Position numbers and translations under genes: made by a program. Positions 41,469 through 50,305 of a stretch of 64,000 nt of DNA are shown here, piece after piece (position 1 is the first letter of the stretch; every line of letters starts with the position of its first letter). The DNA comes from Nitrososphaerota archaeon (GTDB taxonomy: Archaea > Thermoproteota > Nitrososphaeria > Nitrososphaerales > Nitrosopumilaceae). Below the pieces are notes generated by a model. That model ran no database searches and was not told the origin of the DNA. It worked only from the letters and a program-made list of their open reading frames with translations. The stretch covers positions 1 through 64,000 of the forward strand of contig JAGWFS010000003.1 in the NCBI GenBank assembly GCA_028867785.1, written 5' to 3'.

Positions 41469-41605
41469 TATTTTTCAACAGCATGAAGATCTTTTCGTTC
41501 CTTTCTTTTCTTGATGGCTTTGACTAGTGCATTTACACCGTATAATACTGCACAGGAGGGACAAATGAAGTTAGCCCACTTTGGAACATCTGTTTCTTCT
41601 TCCAT
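41468..41605 (-). CDS. Small CPSC protein, 45 aa
   Basis: The frame MEEETDVPKWANFICPSCAV continues with a hydrophobic helix (LYGVNALVKAI) and a basic tail, ending TAATG over the DsrE-like start. The CPSC pair may exchange sulfur or metal with the DsrE partner. The reading frame and overlap support it, though it is short. Confidence 0.55.
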   Translation of the reverse strand: MEEETDVPKWANFICPSCAVLYGVNALVKAIKKRKERKDLHAVEK

Positions 41606-41642
41606 GTTTTTAATATAGTGAATTTACAAGATAAGCATTGTC

Positions 41643-41683
41643 TTGAACTGTCAAGTTTTTCTTTGACCATTCAAACGGTTGAA
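41643..41683. promoter_or_regulatory. Two adjacent copies of the recurrent palindrome
   Basis: TTGAA-CTG-TCAA (41643..41654) and TTCAA-ACGG-TTGAA (41670..41683) lie in the gap between the small CPSC gene (minus) and the epimerase gene (minus). Both resemble the TTGAAnnnTTCAA element. Confidence 0.4.
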
Positions 41684-41740
41684 AAATAATCTTAAATCAT
41701 TCAATAAAGCATTGAACTTCATACTTTAATGAATCTAATC

Positions 41741-42394
41741 TTATGGTATCCCGATACTTTCAATCGAATATCTTGATGTTGGCAAATCCAAGATCTTCAT
41801 CCATGTTTTTGGTTTATGAAGTACCACTATATGATCAGCATTTACACATATTGTACCTACGTTACCAGTATCGGCGTTAATTCCAGAAGGAATATCATTT
41901 GATACTACATATGCATTTGATTTGTTAATAGATTCTATAATGGAAAAAACAGGCTCGTTAATACTTCCAAAAAAGCCTGTTCCAAATATCCCATCAACAA
42001 TCACATCAGAATCTTCTATCACGGATAGTATCTTCCTGCGATACTTTATGCCATTTTGAATTATTTTGGCATTCTTGCCAAGAATCAAGAGATGGAATCT
42101 TGAGGGTTTTGTCATCTTTCTTTTTTGATATAACAAAAGTAGGTAGACTCTAAAGCCATAGTACACAAGATGTCTCACGGAAGCAATTACACCTCCTCCG
42201 TTGTTTCCCTTGCCTGCTATGCAGAGAATAGTTTTTCTTGGAGGGTCTTTGAATTTGTTTTTTATGTGAAGAGCAAGAGCCTTTCCTGCATTTTCCATCA
42301 TTAGCTCTATTAGAATTCCGCTTCTTACTGCAGCCTCATCAATTTTGCGCATCTCTTTTACCGAGACGTAGTCGTTTTTGTTAGTCAAGACCAT
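41741..42394 (-). CDS. NAD(P)HX epimerase-like (YjeF N-terminal domain) protein
   Basis: 217 residues of the YjeF_N Rossmann-like fold: VSVKEMRKIDEAAVRSGIL, LMMENAGKALALHIK, ILCIAGKGNNGGGVIASVRH, VIVDGIFGTGFFG, SNDIPSGINADTGNVG. The family repairs hydrated NAD(P)H. Where most members have GNNGGDG this one has GNNGGGV, losing an Asp, so activity may differ. The kinase domain found in fused Nnr proteins is absent. Confidence 0.75.
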   Translation of the reverse strand: MVLTNKNDYVSVKEMRKIDEAAVRSGILIELMMENAGKALALHIKNKFKDPPRKTILCIAGKGNNGGGVIASVRHLVYYGFRVYLLLLYQKRKMTKPSRFHLLILGKNAKIIQNGIKYRRKILSVIEDSDVIVDGIFGTGFFGSINEPVFSIIESINKSNAYVVSNDIPSGINADTGNVGTICVNADHIVVLHKPKTWMKILDLPTSRYSIESIGIP

Positions 42395-42423
42395 TTACAA
42401 TTATGTCTAGTTAAAAAAATAGG

Positions 42424-42771
42424 TTAGGCATGAATAGCATTTAAAATGAGCTTTTCTAATGCCGCCTTTGACTGTACGCCCACTGTAGATTGTACAGCTT
42501 GTCCCTTCTTGAAGATTCGTAGTGTTGGAATGCTCTGTACGCCATTTGATGCTGCAAGTGATTGGTTTTCGTCAACGTTTACCTTGACTACCTTGATGTC
42601 AAACTTCTTCTCTTTGGCAATCTCTTCTATTACTGGGGCAAGCATTCTGCATGGACCGCACCAAGAAGCCCAAAAATCAACTAGAACCGGGCGCTCGGAA
42701 TTTAGAACCTCGCTTTTCCAGTTGCTTTCTGTTATCTCCTTGACATTTGATTCTCCTTTGGATGATTGCAT
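42424..42771 (-). CDS. Thioredoxin
   Basis: 115 residues. [20 protein letters not shown] carries the classic WCGPC, and the cis-Pro loop is [21 protein letters not shown] general protein disulfide reductase. It lies 29 bases upstream of the epimerase-like gene on the same strand and divergent from egtB, in a redox-stress neighbourhood. Confidence 0.95.
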   Translation of the reverse strand: MQSSKGESNVKEITESNWKSEVLNSERPVLVDFWASWCGPCRMLAPVIEEIAKEKKFDIKVVKVNVDENQSLAASNGVQSIPTLRIFKKGQAVQSTVGVQSKAALEKLILNAIHA

Positions 42772-42828
42772 GGTATGAAGACATGTTTTATTTTATTTAT
42801 GATTGGCCTGTAACTCATAAATTAAAAA

Positions 42829-42841
42829 TTGAACGATTCAA
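42829..42841. promoter_or_regulatory. Palindrome TTGAA-CGA-TTCAA in the egtB promoter
   Basis: The site lies 51-63 bases before the egtB ATG (42892) and 58 before the divergent thioredoxin start, with a TATA-like TCATATACGA about 27 bases before the egtB ATG. It could coordinate the two redox genes. Confidence 0.55.
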
Positions 42842-42891
42842 GAATCAAAATATGTAGGAGAATTCATATACGATTTTTTGGTATCCAGTCC

Positions 42892-44208
42892 ATGACAACC
42901 GTTCCTACAGAGAGCATAGAAAAATCTAAAATCTATTTAATGCAGTTTGATAAAACCAGATCTCAGACACTTGAGCTTGTCCAGCCACTAGAAAAGGAAG
43001 ACTATGTAGTTCAGACTGCATTCTTTATGAGCCCGCCCAAGTGGCATCTCGGTCATGTTAGTTGGTTTTACGAAGTAGTAATGAGTAAGATAGACTCTAA
43101 CTACAAGTTTTTCTCAAAGCAATATTCGAAAATTTTCAACTCTTATTATCAGTCAATGGGAGAGCCCCACGACAAAGCAAAGAGAGGGATTCTTTCAAGA
43201 CCAACAGTAGATGAAACAATGGCATACTTCTTTACAATCAACAAGAAAGTGGAAGAATTTCTCTTTAATCTAGATTCTGAAGAAGACTTTGAGCTATTCC
43301 AGCTCGCATTCAACCATGAATACCAACATCAGGAACTTTTAGTCTATGACATTCAACACCTACTAGCCGACGCATACAATCCAGTCAGGCGCAATAATCT
43401 TCCAAAGCTATCACCTGTTGAGAAAAAATCAATCAAGATAGAGGAGGGACTGTTTGTGATGGGATATTCTGGTACTGACTTTAGTTATGATATAGAGCAA
43501 CCAGAACACAAGGTGTATCTAAATCCATATTTGATGGATGTATTTCCTGTCACCAACGGAGAATATGTGAAGTTCATCGAAGATGGAGGCTACAGAAACT
43601 TTAGGTTCTGGTTAGCAGATGGTTGGGAGGCAGTAAAGAAAAATGATTGGAATGCTCCAATGTACTGGGAAAGAGATGAGAGCGGCGTATGGATACGACA
43701 CGATTACAGAGGAAGACAGATGATAAACCCAAATGAACCTGTCTGCAATGTGAGCTACTACGAGGCAGATGCGTACTGCAAGTGGGCTGGAAAAAGACTT
43801 CCAACGGAGGCAGAGTGGGAAAAGGCAGCATCGTGGAACGAGGACAAAAAAATAAAGACAATCTATCCTTGGGGTAATGAATCGCCCACAGAAATACATG
43901 CAAACCTCTTGGAATCATATCTGTGGGCTCCAGCGGAGATAGGGTCATATCCAGAAGGCAAGAGCCATTACGGTTGTCACCAGATGATGGGGGATGTATG
44001 GGAATGGACATCCTCTGACTTTGTGGGCTATCCTGGATTCAAGTCCAGTTTTGTTGAATACAATGACAAGTGGTTCTGCAATCAAAAAGTCCTTCGTGGC
44101 GCTTCTTTTGCAACTCCTAGGTTGTCTATCAGAAATAGTTACAGGAATTTCTTTAGACCTGAAGAGAGATGGATGTTTGCAGGATTCAGGTGTTCTGAAG
44201 ACATCTAA
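42892..44208 (+). CDS. egtB: EgtB-type sulfoxide synthase (ergothioneine biosynthesis)
   Basis: About 438 residues. The N-terminal DinB-like domain has KWHLGHVSWFYE and the non-heme iron motif NHEYQHQELL (HxxxHxE). The C-terminal formylglycine-generating-enzyme-like domain has DVFPVTNGEYVKFIEDGG, AGKRLPTEAEWEKAA, GDVWEWTSSDF and RGASF...RNFFRPEERWMFAGFRC. EgtB joins trimethylhistidine and a Cys donor with O2. ATG 42892 is the start that fits the family. EgtD lies 11 kb away at 55473; no EgtE is visible. Confidence 0.85.
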   Translation: MTTVPTESIEKSKIYLMQFDKTRSQTLELVQPLEKEDYVVQTAFFMSPPKWHLGHVSWFYEVVMSKIDSNYKFFSKQYSKIFNSYYQSMGEPHDKAKRGILSRPTVDETMAYFFTINKKVEEFLFNLDSEEDFELFQLAFNHEYQHQELLVYDIQHLLADAYNPVRRNNLPKLSPVEKKSIKIEEGLFVMGYSGTDFSYDIEQPEHKVYLNPYLMDVFPVTNGEYVKFIEDGGYRNFRFWLADGWEAVKKNDWNAPMYWERDESGVWIRHDYRGRQMINPNEPVCNVSYYEADAYCKWAGKRLPTEAEWEKAASWNEDKKIKTIYPWGNESPTEIHANLLESYLWAPAEIGSYPEGKSHYGCHQMMGDVWEWTSSDFVGYPGFKSSFVEYNDKWFCNQKVLRGASFATPRLSIRNSYRNFFRPEERWMFAGFRCSEDI

Positions 44209-44424
44209 ATGTGGATGCAAGAAATTGAACACCATAGAAAACAAAGTTTTTGTTATTTTGAGGTCTAGAAATCACATGATTCGAACAGAATGAGACACAA
44301 ATTTCAGCGCCTCTTAAGGAAGGGAAAATAAAAGCAATTTTCTAACTTGCTCAGAATTTTTGATGCTGGAATTTTCTGAAGATCTGATTTTTTCATAACT
44401 CATTTATAAAATACCTCGTATCCC

Positions 44425-44437
44425 TTTAACTGTTAAA
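44425..44437. promoter_or_regulatory. Palindrome TTTAA-CTG-TTAAA upstream of the cupredoxin-like gene
   Basis: The same 13-mer as at 36124, followed by a T-rich run, 59 bases before the ATG at 44496. Confidence 0.4.
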
Positions 44438-44495
44438 ATTTTAATTTGACGGTTGTGGACTAGTCTTATAGGTTTTTCTCGATTACGATCTTATA

Positions 44496-44891
44496 ATGAA
44501 GAAACAAAATGTCGTGCTTCTTTCTACCGTAGCATCACTGACACTAGTAGTATTATTGATATCGCAAGCAAATGCAATACAACAAAGTCCCTCATCTCAA
44601 CATGTCATTATAATTAGCGGATACCCTAGAGGGTTTGTTCCAAACCAGATTAATATCAAGGTAGGAGATAGTCTAGTTTTCATCAATCAAGATGATTCCG
44701 GGTTTTATGGATATGAAACCCACAGGGTACTGTCAATTAATAGCAAGACTGGTCAGCCAAACGGCTATTTTGATAGCGGCACTCTATATCTAGGAGACAA
44801 ATATGTCATCAAGTTTCCTAAACCCGGAAACTATACTTACATCGAGGCACTGGACCCTACCACATCAGGACAGATAATAGTAACTCCATAG
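44496..44891 (+). CDS. Secreted cupredoxin-like protein lacking clear copper ligands
   Basis: 131 residues with a signal peptide (VVLLSTVASLTLVVLLISQANA) and a cupredoxin-like domain (FVPNQINIKVGDSLVFINQD, THRVLSINSK, KPGNYTYIEALDPTTSGQII). A His is present at the first ligand position (ETHRV), but the usual C..H..M loop reads YIEALDPTTSG with no Cys, His or Met. It may be a non-metal cupredoxin fold. Thaumarchaea carry many such exported proteins. Confidence 0.65.
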   Translation: MKKQNVVLLSTVASLTLVVLLISQANAIQQSPSSQHVIIISGYPRGFVPNQINIKVGDSLVFINQDDSGFYGYETHRVLSINSKTGQPNGYFDSGTLYLGDKYVIKFPKPGNYTYIEALDPTTSGQIIVTP

Positions 44892-45096
44892 GTGAATATT
44901 TGACAAATCATAACTTGAATAGTTTAAGATCAACCATATTTAGAAGCAGATCATACAATAAGAATATGGATTGCACCCCAGAAGATCTCTCAGTTGAGAG
45001 GAATAAAAAAATAAGAGCAAAGGAAAACCAGGAAAACAAAGATCGCTGAAAAAATATCTGTCAGCCGTTTAGACTGCAAAGGGATTATGTCTAAAT

Positions 45097-45339
45097 ACCT
45101 ATATTCTGCAAATAAGGGAATCTCTAGATTTTTTCGGTATGAAAAATGTCCCTTTGTTAATCCTATCATATGCTCGTACCTGAGGATCGCCCTCATACGA
45201 GGCAGTGAACAGCCGACCCTAGGCCAACAGCAAACAATAGGTTCTGCTACCTATAGAATTTCACATACCATCTGAGAAGCGTTATTTTAGGCCGCAAAAA
45301 GGGTAAACAAAATATTCAATTTTCTTATTGCGGAATATC
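45097..45339. repeat. MITE-like repeat, long copy (about 243 bp)
   Basis: The ends are inverted repeats around ACCTATATTCTGC..AATAAG and CTTATTGCGGAATAT. The interior matches the complement of 59317..59477 in two blocks (TCTAGATTTTTTCGGTATGA and AAGCGTTATTTTAGGCCGCA). Between them lies about 85 extra bases bounded by CTGAG repeats. No coding capacity of its own. It sits in a gene-free 585-base stretch (44892..45476) with little else recognisable. Confidence 0.75.
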
Positions 45340-45476
45340 AGTTGCTACAGATTACGACAAGAAAGCTAACAGACTCTTGTACGAGTTTGAGTGGTATATG
45401 GAAGCATTTTCAAATCAAAGAAAGAAAGGAGTACCGTATTGATCTTCTCATTTCTCATTGGTTTTATACGATGATG

Positions 45477-45623
45477 TTATTCAAAACAACAGCCACATGA
45501 ATGATCAAAGTCTGACTTTACTTTGGATTGCGTTGTATTATGGGTCCTGCTGTGTCTTGTAAGTTCATCCTTAGTTCTAAATATAGCGCCGCATGTTTTG
45601 CATTTTGTTTGAAGTGATTCCAT
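45477..45623 (-). CDS. Small C2H2 zinc-finger protein, 48 aa
   Basis: A classical finger, TKCKTCGAIFRTKDELTRHS followed by RTH (C7-x2-C10-x12-H23-x3-H27), fills the first half; the end has CGCC. ATG 45623 to TAA 45477. Such single-finger proteins are a thaumarchaeal habit (others here at 58721 and the tail of 59537). Probably DNA or RNA binding. Confidence 0.6.
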   Translation of the reverse strand: MESLQTKCKTCGAIFRTKDELTRHSRTHNTTQSKVKSDFDHSCGCCFE

Positions 45624-45674
45624 AAGGGCAATTACGTGGTATGCGATAAAAAAAGATCCTAGAACAGTTCAATT

Positions 45675-46121
45675 TTATTTTGAAATTATGTCTACTCTAC
45701 CTTCGCAATATATCAATTCATAGGGATTACAGCTAGCTGGGATATAGTCAATACCGGAAATTTCCTCAAGAATTTCGTTTAGGAGTGATATGTATTTTTT
45801 CATAAAATATTGTTTGGGTTCATTTTTCCAAAATGTATTCAAAAAGTCACTGCTTTTGTCATTAAAATAATCGATCTGTTTTGAAGTAATCCTTATACGA
45901 AAATCTAGAGAGATTTTATGTCTAGCAATTTTTGTGTTGTCGTCATCGTAAATGGGTTTGATGGAGTGATTAACAATCTCGATTTGATATCTTGTTATTG
46001 CTTTTCTGACATCTTCTATGATCTGCATTGTATCAAAATTACTTACAGTATGCTCAGACCGCTTGACAGTGTAGAATGAAAATCTTAAAACAAATGAGAT
46101 TGGGGTTTTGTCTTGCTGCAT
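45675..46121 (-). CDS. Hypothetical protein, 148 aa
   Basis: A soluble protein with an N-terminal beta segment (SFVLRFSFYTVKRSEHTVSN) and amphipathic helices (KKYISLLNEILEEISGID). It has no membrane segment and two Cys near the C-terminus. Not recognised. It stands alone with a TTCAA-type half palindrome just beyond its stop (45666). Confidence 0.5.
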   Translation of the reverse strand: MQQDKTPISFVLRFSFYTVKRSEHTVSNFDTMQIIEDVRKAITRYQIEIVNHSIKPIYDDDNTKIARHKISLDFRIRITSKQIDYFNDKSSDFLNTFWKNEPKQYFMKKYISLLNEILEEISGIDYIPASCNPYELIYCEGRVDIISK

Positions 46122-46248
46122 TTGGTATGTAGTATCTTTACCGCTTGATGCTAAAAAGGCTGGCCCTCTAGTTTACATCTCTTTTAACAAGAGAATTCCC
46201 TTTTATTATGTGGGAAGAATGTAAATTGGGCGTTTTCGCCTGCCAGAT

Positions 46249-46413
46249 CTATCTTCTTAATGATAGTGCTTTTAAACAGGCCAGCCTTTCAAGCTCGCGC
46301 TCTATCTTACCAGTTCTCTTTTTCAGGCCTTTGGAAACGAAGATGACCATACCAAAACCAAAGAGAGCCATGCTCGCAGGTACAAGATAATAGCACCATA
46401 TAGTATATTCCAT
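46249..46413 (-). CDS. Small single-pass membrane protein, 54 aa
   Basis: ATG 46413 opens MEYTIWCYYLVPASMALFGF, one membrane helix extending to VIFVSKG, then a basic amphipathic helix (KKRTGKIERELERLACLK). The helix and tail arrangement is convincing for a real small protein. It lies downstream of the 46486..47179 pair on the same strand. Confidence 0.5.
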   Translation of the reverse strand: MEYTIWCYYLVPASMALFGFGMVIFVSKGLKKRTGKIERELERLACLKALSLRR

Positions 46414-46485
46414 GGAAAATTGTTCACAAGGAATTATTTACAGTTTTTTCCAAATTGACAATACCCTTCTACAAATGGCCAAAAT

Positions 46486-46770
46486 CTACTGTAATGTAAT
46501 CTTCAAGAGTATCAAGATTCCTGCAAGTTCTGCTATGTGTACAGCCAGAAGATATGGTAAGAGGGCAGCAGCATAAAGTTCCGTCATTGAAAAATATGCA
46601 TAAACCCCTATCAAATTATGAATGAAAAGTAAGCCTGCAAAGAATACCATGCCAAGGGGCAACTGCGCTTTTGTTTTGGAATATATCTTTGCAAAGACTC
46701 CAATCAGTATGCCCAGCACTATCATGTTTATGCCAGATACTGCCGTACTTGCAATCATGACAGGTTCCAT
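46486..46770 (-). CDS. Three-helix membrane protein paired with a winged-helix regulator
   Basis: 94 residues: GINMIVLGILIGVFAKIYSK, LGMVFFAGLLFIHNLIGVYA, PYLLAVHIAELAGILILLKI. The layout resembles small membrane proteins (DUF7521-like) that archaea encode beside an HTH gene. It starts one base after the stop of the winged-helix gene upstream, so the two are coupled. The membrane protein may modulate the regulator. Confidence 0.65.
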   Translation of the reverse strand: MEPVMIASTAVSGINMIVLGILIGVFAKIYSKTKAQLPLGMVFFAGLLFIHNLIGVYAYFSMTELYAAALLPYLLAVHIAELAGILILLKITLQ

Positions 46771-46771
46771 T

Positions 46772-47179
46772 TCATTTCCCCTCTTGCATATTATCTGGAC
46801 TCGTTTTGTATGTCTTTTTGTGTTCCTTGTAGAGTTTTAGTATTATCCTGTTAAACGATTCTATGTTGTGTTCAAAAAAGAAGGATAGACAGTAGATGGC
46901 TCCATATTTTTTACCCACAGATAAAATTAGGTTATTCTTTTGAAGCAATGACAAATGATACGCGACAGTCTTATAATCAATTTCCAAGGCTTTGGTTATC
47001 TGATGAGCATTACGAGGTTTTTCAGTAAGCAAAAGCAATATGCGAAGACGGTTAATGCCTCCTTGGGTACCAGTAAAAAGGTAAAAGAATAGTTTCGTTA
47101 CGTATGTGTCAATTCTATTGCTATGCATTTGATTCTGTGAATTAGACTCAATATTTTTTGAAACGTATTCTATTATCAT
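46772..47179 (-). CDS. ArsR-like winged-helix regulator, 135 aa
   Basis: Winged helix at residues ~40-105: TGTQGGINRLRILLLLTEKP, NAHQITKALEIDYKTVAYHL, SLLQKNNLILSVGKKYGAIY. The segment DYKTVAYHL is shared with paralogues at 54010 (NYLTVKYHL) and 62961 (DYQTIRHHG). It lies in an operon with a small membrane protein, which suggests membrane-signal control. The DNA target is unknown. Confidence 0.75.
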   Translation of the reverse strand: MIIEYVSKNIESNSQNQMHSNRIDTYVTKLFFYLFTGTQGGINRLRILLLLTEKPRNAHQITKALEIDYKTVAYHLSLLQKNNLILSVGKKYGAIYCLSFFFEHNIESFNRIILKLYKEHKKTYKTSPDNMQEGK

Positions 47180-47558
47180 TTTTTTTTAGTTCGTTGGAAT
47201 GTTTTTCTTGTTGGATCTTAGTAATACCCCATTTTTCCATAACACATCTTCAGCAGAGCGTGTATTAAACAAATTTTGCAGATCATCATCCAAATATTTC
47301 ATTAAGTATTACCATCTTTGGATTTGTGAAATTTTTGATCATGACCGATACTTTGACGTACAATAAAAGATTATCAAACAGTTCAATTTTATCTTGAAGC
47401 CATTTTATTTCACACGGAAAATATTATTTCTGTAGATCTGTCCTCATCTCTGAAGAGGGAAGAGAGTAGATAAGAGGTCACTTTACCTCTGATTACGTAA
47501 ATACGTATAACTCCGGTGTCAGGAAAAATGGAAAATGAAGATATGATGCAAAACAAAG
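47180..47558. other. 379-base gene-free stretch
   Basis: It contains a hairpin AGAGGT-N6-ACCTCT (47473..47490), a palindrome TACGT-AAAT-ACGTA (47494..47507) and a half site of the recurrent palindrome (ACAGTTCAATTTT near 47380). No gene recognised. Confidence 0.4.
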
Positions 47559-48380
47559 TTATGACAACTCGATTATGCCGTTGGCTATCAGATATTGCAT
47601 GCCTTTTACAAATTCTTCATCTGAGATCTTTCCCTGCGACCACCAGCCTGCATTTGATTTTATCCATACGGGAATCTTTTGCATACTACCAGGAGAATCA
47701 GACTGGTTTTGATGCGGAATCATCATTATCCTTTGTTCTATCAAATATTGAATACCCTTTATGAAATCGGTATCGTCTACTTGTCCCTTGGACCACCAGC
47801 CTGCATTATCTCTAATCCAAGACGGTATTTTGTATTCATTGGCAGGGGAACTGAAAGAGATTTGGTTTTCATCTAATGTATCGTTTGTACCTAACTTTAC
47901 AATACTTCCAGTGTTCTCTTCAACAATTATTTCCCCCCGCATATCTTCTGGGTGGACAGCACAATAGTAGTAATAGGATCCAGGTTTATTCAAGATAAAC
48001 GGTTTTGATTCTTGTCCGTTCCTGAGTAAACCCGTATCAAAGATTCCATTTGGTTCAGGGCCTGGCTTATCAAAAGTATTGTTTGTACTTGTGACGGTAT
48101 GAACTATTGTTGCATTGTTTCTAACAATTATGGTAGCACCTACGGGAATATGTGCAATTTTGGGACTAAATGGCGGATCTTGTAATCCCAAAATTTCTAT
48201 GGTGCATGTAATATTACCATCTTTTATGTTGCAGTAGTTTGGAAGAGATGAGGTTTCCGCATATGCAAAATTATTCTGCTGTATAGCTGTAAGCGATACA
48301 AGACTTATTGATGCAAAACCTAATATCAACCACCAATTCTTGGAAATAAAAAAAGGGTTAGTGAAGGACGTGAATGTCAT
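47559..48380 (-). CDS. Exported plastocyanin-like blue copper protein with NAGWWS repeats
   Basis: 273 residues. A signal helix (WWLILGFASISLVSLTAIQQ, cleavage near FAYA) is followed by a plastocyanin domain: first His in TIVHTVTSTN, then YYYYCAVHPEDMRGEIIV supplying Cys, His and Met. Two repeats IPSWIRDNAGWWSKGQVDD and IPVWIKSNAGWWSQGKISD end the protein, a thaumarchaeal hallmark. It likely carries electrons in the copper-based respiratory chain. Its start overlaps the end of the upstream secreted-protein gene. Confidence 0.85.
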   Translation of the reverse strand: MTFTSFTNPFFISKNWWLILGFASISLVSLTAIQQNNFAYAETSSLPNYCNIKDGNITCTIEILGLQDPPFSPKIAHIPVGATIIVRNNATIVHTVTSTNNTFDKPGPEPNGIFDTGLLRNGQESKPFILNKPGSYYYYCAVHPEDMRGEIIVEENTGSIVKLGTNDTLDENQISFSSPANEYKIPSWIRDNAGWWSKGQVDDTDFIKGIQYLIEQRIMMIPHQNQSDSPGSMQKIPVWIKSNAGWWSQGKISDEEFVKGMQYLIANGIIELS

Positions 48381-50076
48381 AGAACATCAGGTGTGTGAAT
48401 GTCTTGAAGGGTGGTGGAAAGTTATCAGTCATGTTTCCTGCCGGAGTATGAAATACCAAGTGCATCTCTGCAATGTTATGGTTTACCTTCGAGTCCCAAG
48501 GAGTATTTGGAGAGTAAGGTGTCACACCGTCACTTTTTGTGATCTTTCCAGTCACAGGGTCTCGTGCCCCATCGGTTACCATCATGTGAGTCTGGAACAT
48601 TCCAAGAGACTTACCGTTCTCCCATACTTCAGCTGGTCCCCACGACGCTAGATAGTTAAAGAGGGTTGGCTCAAAGGTAGGGCCAGCACCTGTGGTACCG
48701 TGCATCCAAGCATTGATCATGACAGGATCTGCAGCAAGAGTATACTGGGTTGTTCCATTTTTTGTCTCACCGACATAAAGCTCATTACCACCCGAAAACT
48801 TTGTCTGCTGTAACATCCACGTGTTTCCTTGCAGATCAGTCCAGTGAGCTATGATAAAGCCTGTCTTCTTTTCTGGATCTAGATCAACTTCTGCGCTTCC
48901 ACTTGGCAGTTTCTTGTGTCCGCTGCCGTCAAAGCTGAAGGCATCATGACCTCCCTTTGGAGTGGTACCGTCTATGATGTATGCATTTGTAGCAAGGACA
49001 TGTGTTACTGGCAATGGTGGGTCGAGGTTGTAGAACATTAAATGAGTAAATGTCTTAAATTGTGGTGGGAAGTTGTCTGTCATTGGTCCTGGTGGCGTAT
49101 GGAATACAAGGTGTAGCTCTGCAATGTTGTGATTAACTTTGGAATCCCAAGGTGTCTTAGGTGAATAGGGTGTCACACCATCGCTTTTTGTGATCTTTTG
49201 TGTTACAGGATCTCTTGCACCATCAGTTACCATCATGTGGGCCTGAAACATTCCAAGAGACTTGCCGTCTTCCCATACTTCAGCCGGGCCCCATGATGCC
49301 AGATAGTTAAAGAGGGTTGGCTCAAAGGTGGGTCCCGCTCCTGTTGTGCCGTGCATGTAAGCATTTACCATTATAGGGTCTGCTGCAAGCCTAGTCTGGA
49401 GGGTTCCATTTTTTACCTCTCCTATGTACAGTTCATTCCCACCTGCAAACTTGGTCTCTTCAAGCTTCCAGTTATGGCCTTCTGGGTCTGTCCAAGTGGC
49501 CACAATCTTGCCTGTCTTTCCTTCTGGATTGAGGTCTACTGATACATGACCTTTGATCTCTTTGACACCACTTCCATCAAAGCTGAAGGCATCATGTCCC
49601 CCCTTTGGCGTTGTGCCGTCTATGATGTATGCCTCATCTCCTACAGAACTTATCCGGGTTATGGGCAAATCGCCTCCATTAAGAGAATGATCTTCCTGTA
49701 CATGAACATTTGATTCTGAAATCGGTAATTGGGATATTGTTGTTGGTGCTGACACCGTAGGAGTTGGAGGCGCAGTGCTTGGTGCAGGATAATTACCAAC
49801 GGAAACGTTTGGAGTTGTCAAGGTCGCTCCTGTTTTGTTAGCCAGTTGGGCAGTATTGAGTGATGCTTGTAATTTGTCCCATTCGCCAGGTGCACACAAG
49901 TGATCTCCACATACTTTTGTATTTCCAGTTAGTACTGTTAAATGGTTGTCGTTTAGATAGCTGTAGTCTCGTGGTGTCAATGCATTTGCGGGAGTTGCTG
50001 TAAACGTAGTAGCTGTCATAACTGCGAGCAGTGGCACAATTAACAAGAACGCTAGATAGCGCCTCTTATTTGTCAT
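48358..50076 (-). CDS. Large secreted protein with two tandem ~190-aa repeats
   Basis: About 572 residues. Signal peptide (RYLAFLLIVPLLAVMTATTF ... ATPANA), then a ~45-residue module (LTPRDYSYLNDNHLTVLTGN, CGDHLCAPGEW) shared with the protein at 61500, a Pro/Thr linker, and two near-identical domains starting AYIIDGTTPKGGHDAFSFDG and ending HNIAELHLVFHTP...FKTFTHLMFY. The repeats are rich in His and acidic residues, which may bind metal. ATG 50076 is chosen because the N-terminus then matches the paralogue. Function unknown; surface location likely. Confidence 0.7.
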   Translation of the reverse strand: MTNKRRYLAFLLIVPLLAVMTATTFTATPANALTPRDYSYLNDNHLTVLTGNTKVCGDHLCAPGEWDKLQASLNTAQLANKTGATLTTPNVSVGNYPAPSTAPPTPTVSAPTTISQLPISESNVHVQEDHSLNGGDLPITRISSVGDEAYIIDGTTPKGGHDAFSFDGSGVKEIKGHVSVDLNPEGKTGKIVATWTDPEGHNWKLEETKFAGGNELYIGEVKNGTLQTRLAADPIMVNAYMHGTTGAGPTFEPTLFNYLASWGPAEVWEDGKSLGMFQAHMMVTDGARDPVTQKITKSDGVTPYSPKTPWDSKVNHNIAELHLVFHTPPGPMTDNFPPQFKTFTHLMFYNLDPPLPVTHVLATNAYIIDGTTPKGGHDAFSFDGSGHKKLPSGSAEVDLDPEKKTGFIIAHWTDLQGNTWMLQQTKFSGGNELYVGETKNGTTQYTLAADPVMINAWMHGTTGAGPTFEPTLFNYLASWGPAEVWENGKSLGMFQTHMMVTDGARDPVTGKITKSDGVTPYSPNTPWDSKVNHNIAEMHLVFHTPAGNMTDNFPPPFKTFTHLMFYDIHVLH

Positions 50077-50150
50077 TGAGAGCAACGATCGTAACTTGAT
50101 TGATAAGTGTTTTTCCAAATCTCTCCCAAATCAAGTCCTAACAAAAAAGA

Positions 50151-50276
50151 TTGAACCATTCAAATTAAAATTGAGAAAAAAGGTGATTCGATTCATAGAT
50201 GTCCAAGTTACCGTACATACAGGTGGATGGGGGAAGTGAATCGAACCAAATCTTATTGCCAGATTTTGTATAAAGG
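50151..50276 (-). promoter_or_regulatory. Upstream region shared with the 61500 paralogue
   Basis: On the minus strand it contains CCTTTATACAAAATCTG (50276..50260), an inverted repeat GGTTCGATTCA (50247..50237) and TGAATCGAATC (50195..50185), then TTGAA-TGG-TTCAA (50163..50151). The same order and spacing recur at 61312..61425. A promoter and two operators have been duplicated with the gene's 5' end. Confidence 0.7.
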
Positions 50277-50305
50277 GATTTTCCCAAATCTATTCTAAAA
50301 CTATT

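Noticed and set aside
45087-45275. Short reading frames within the MITE-like repeat
   Set aside because: They are not kept in the second copy, and the repeat shows no coding bias.
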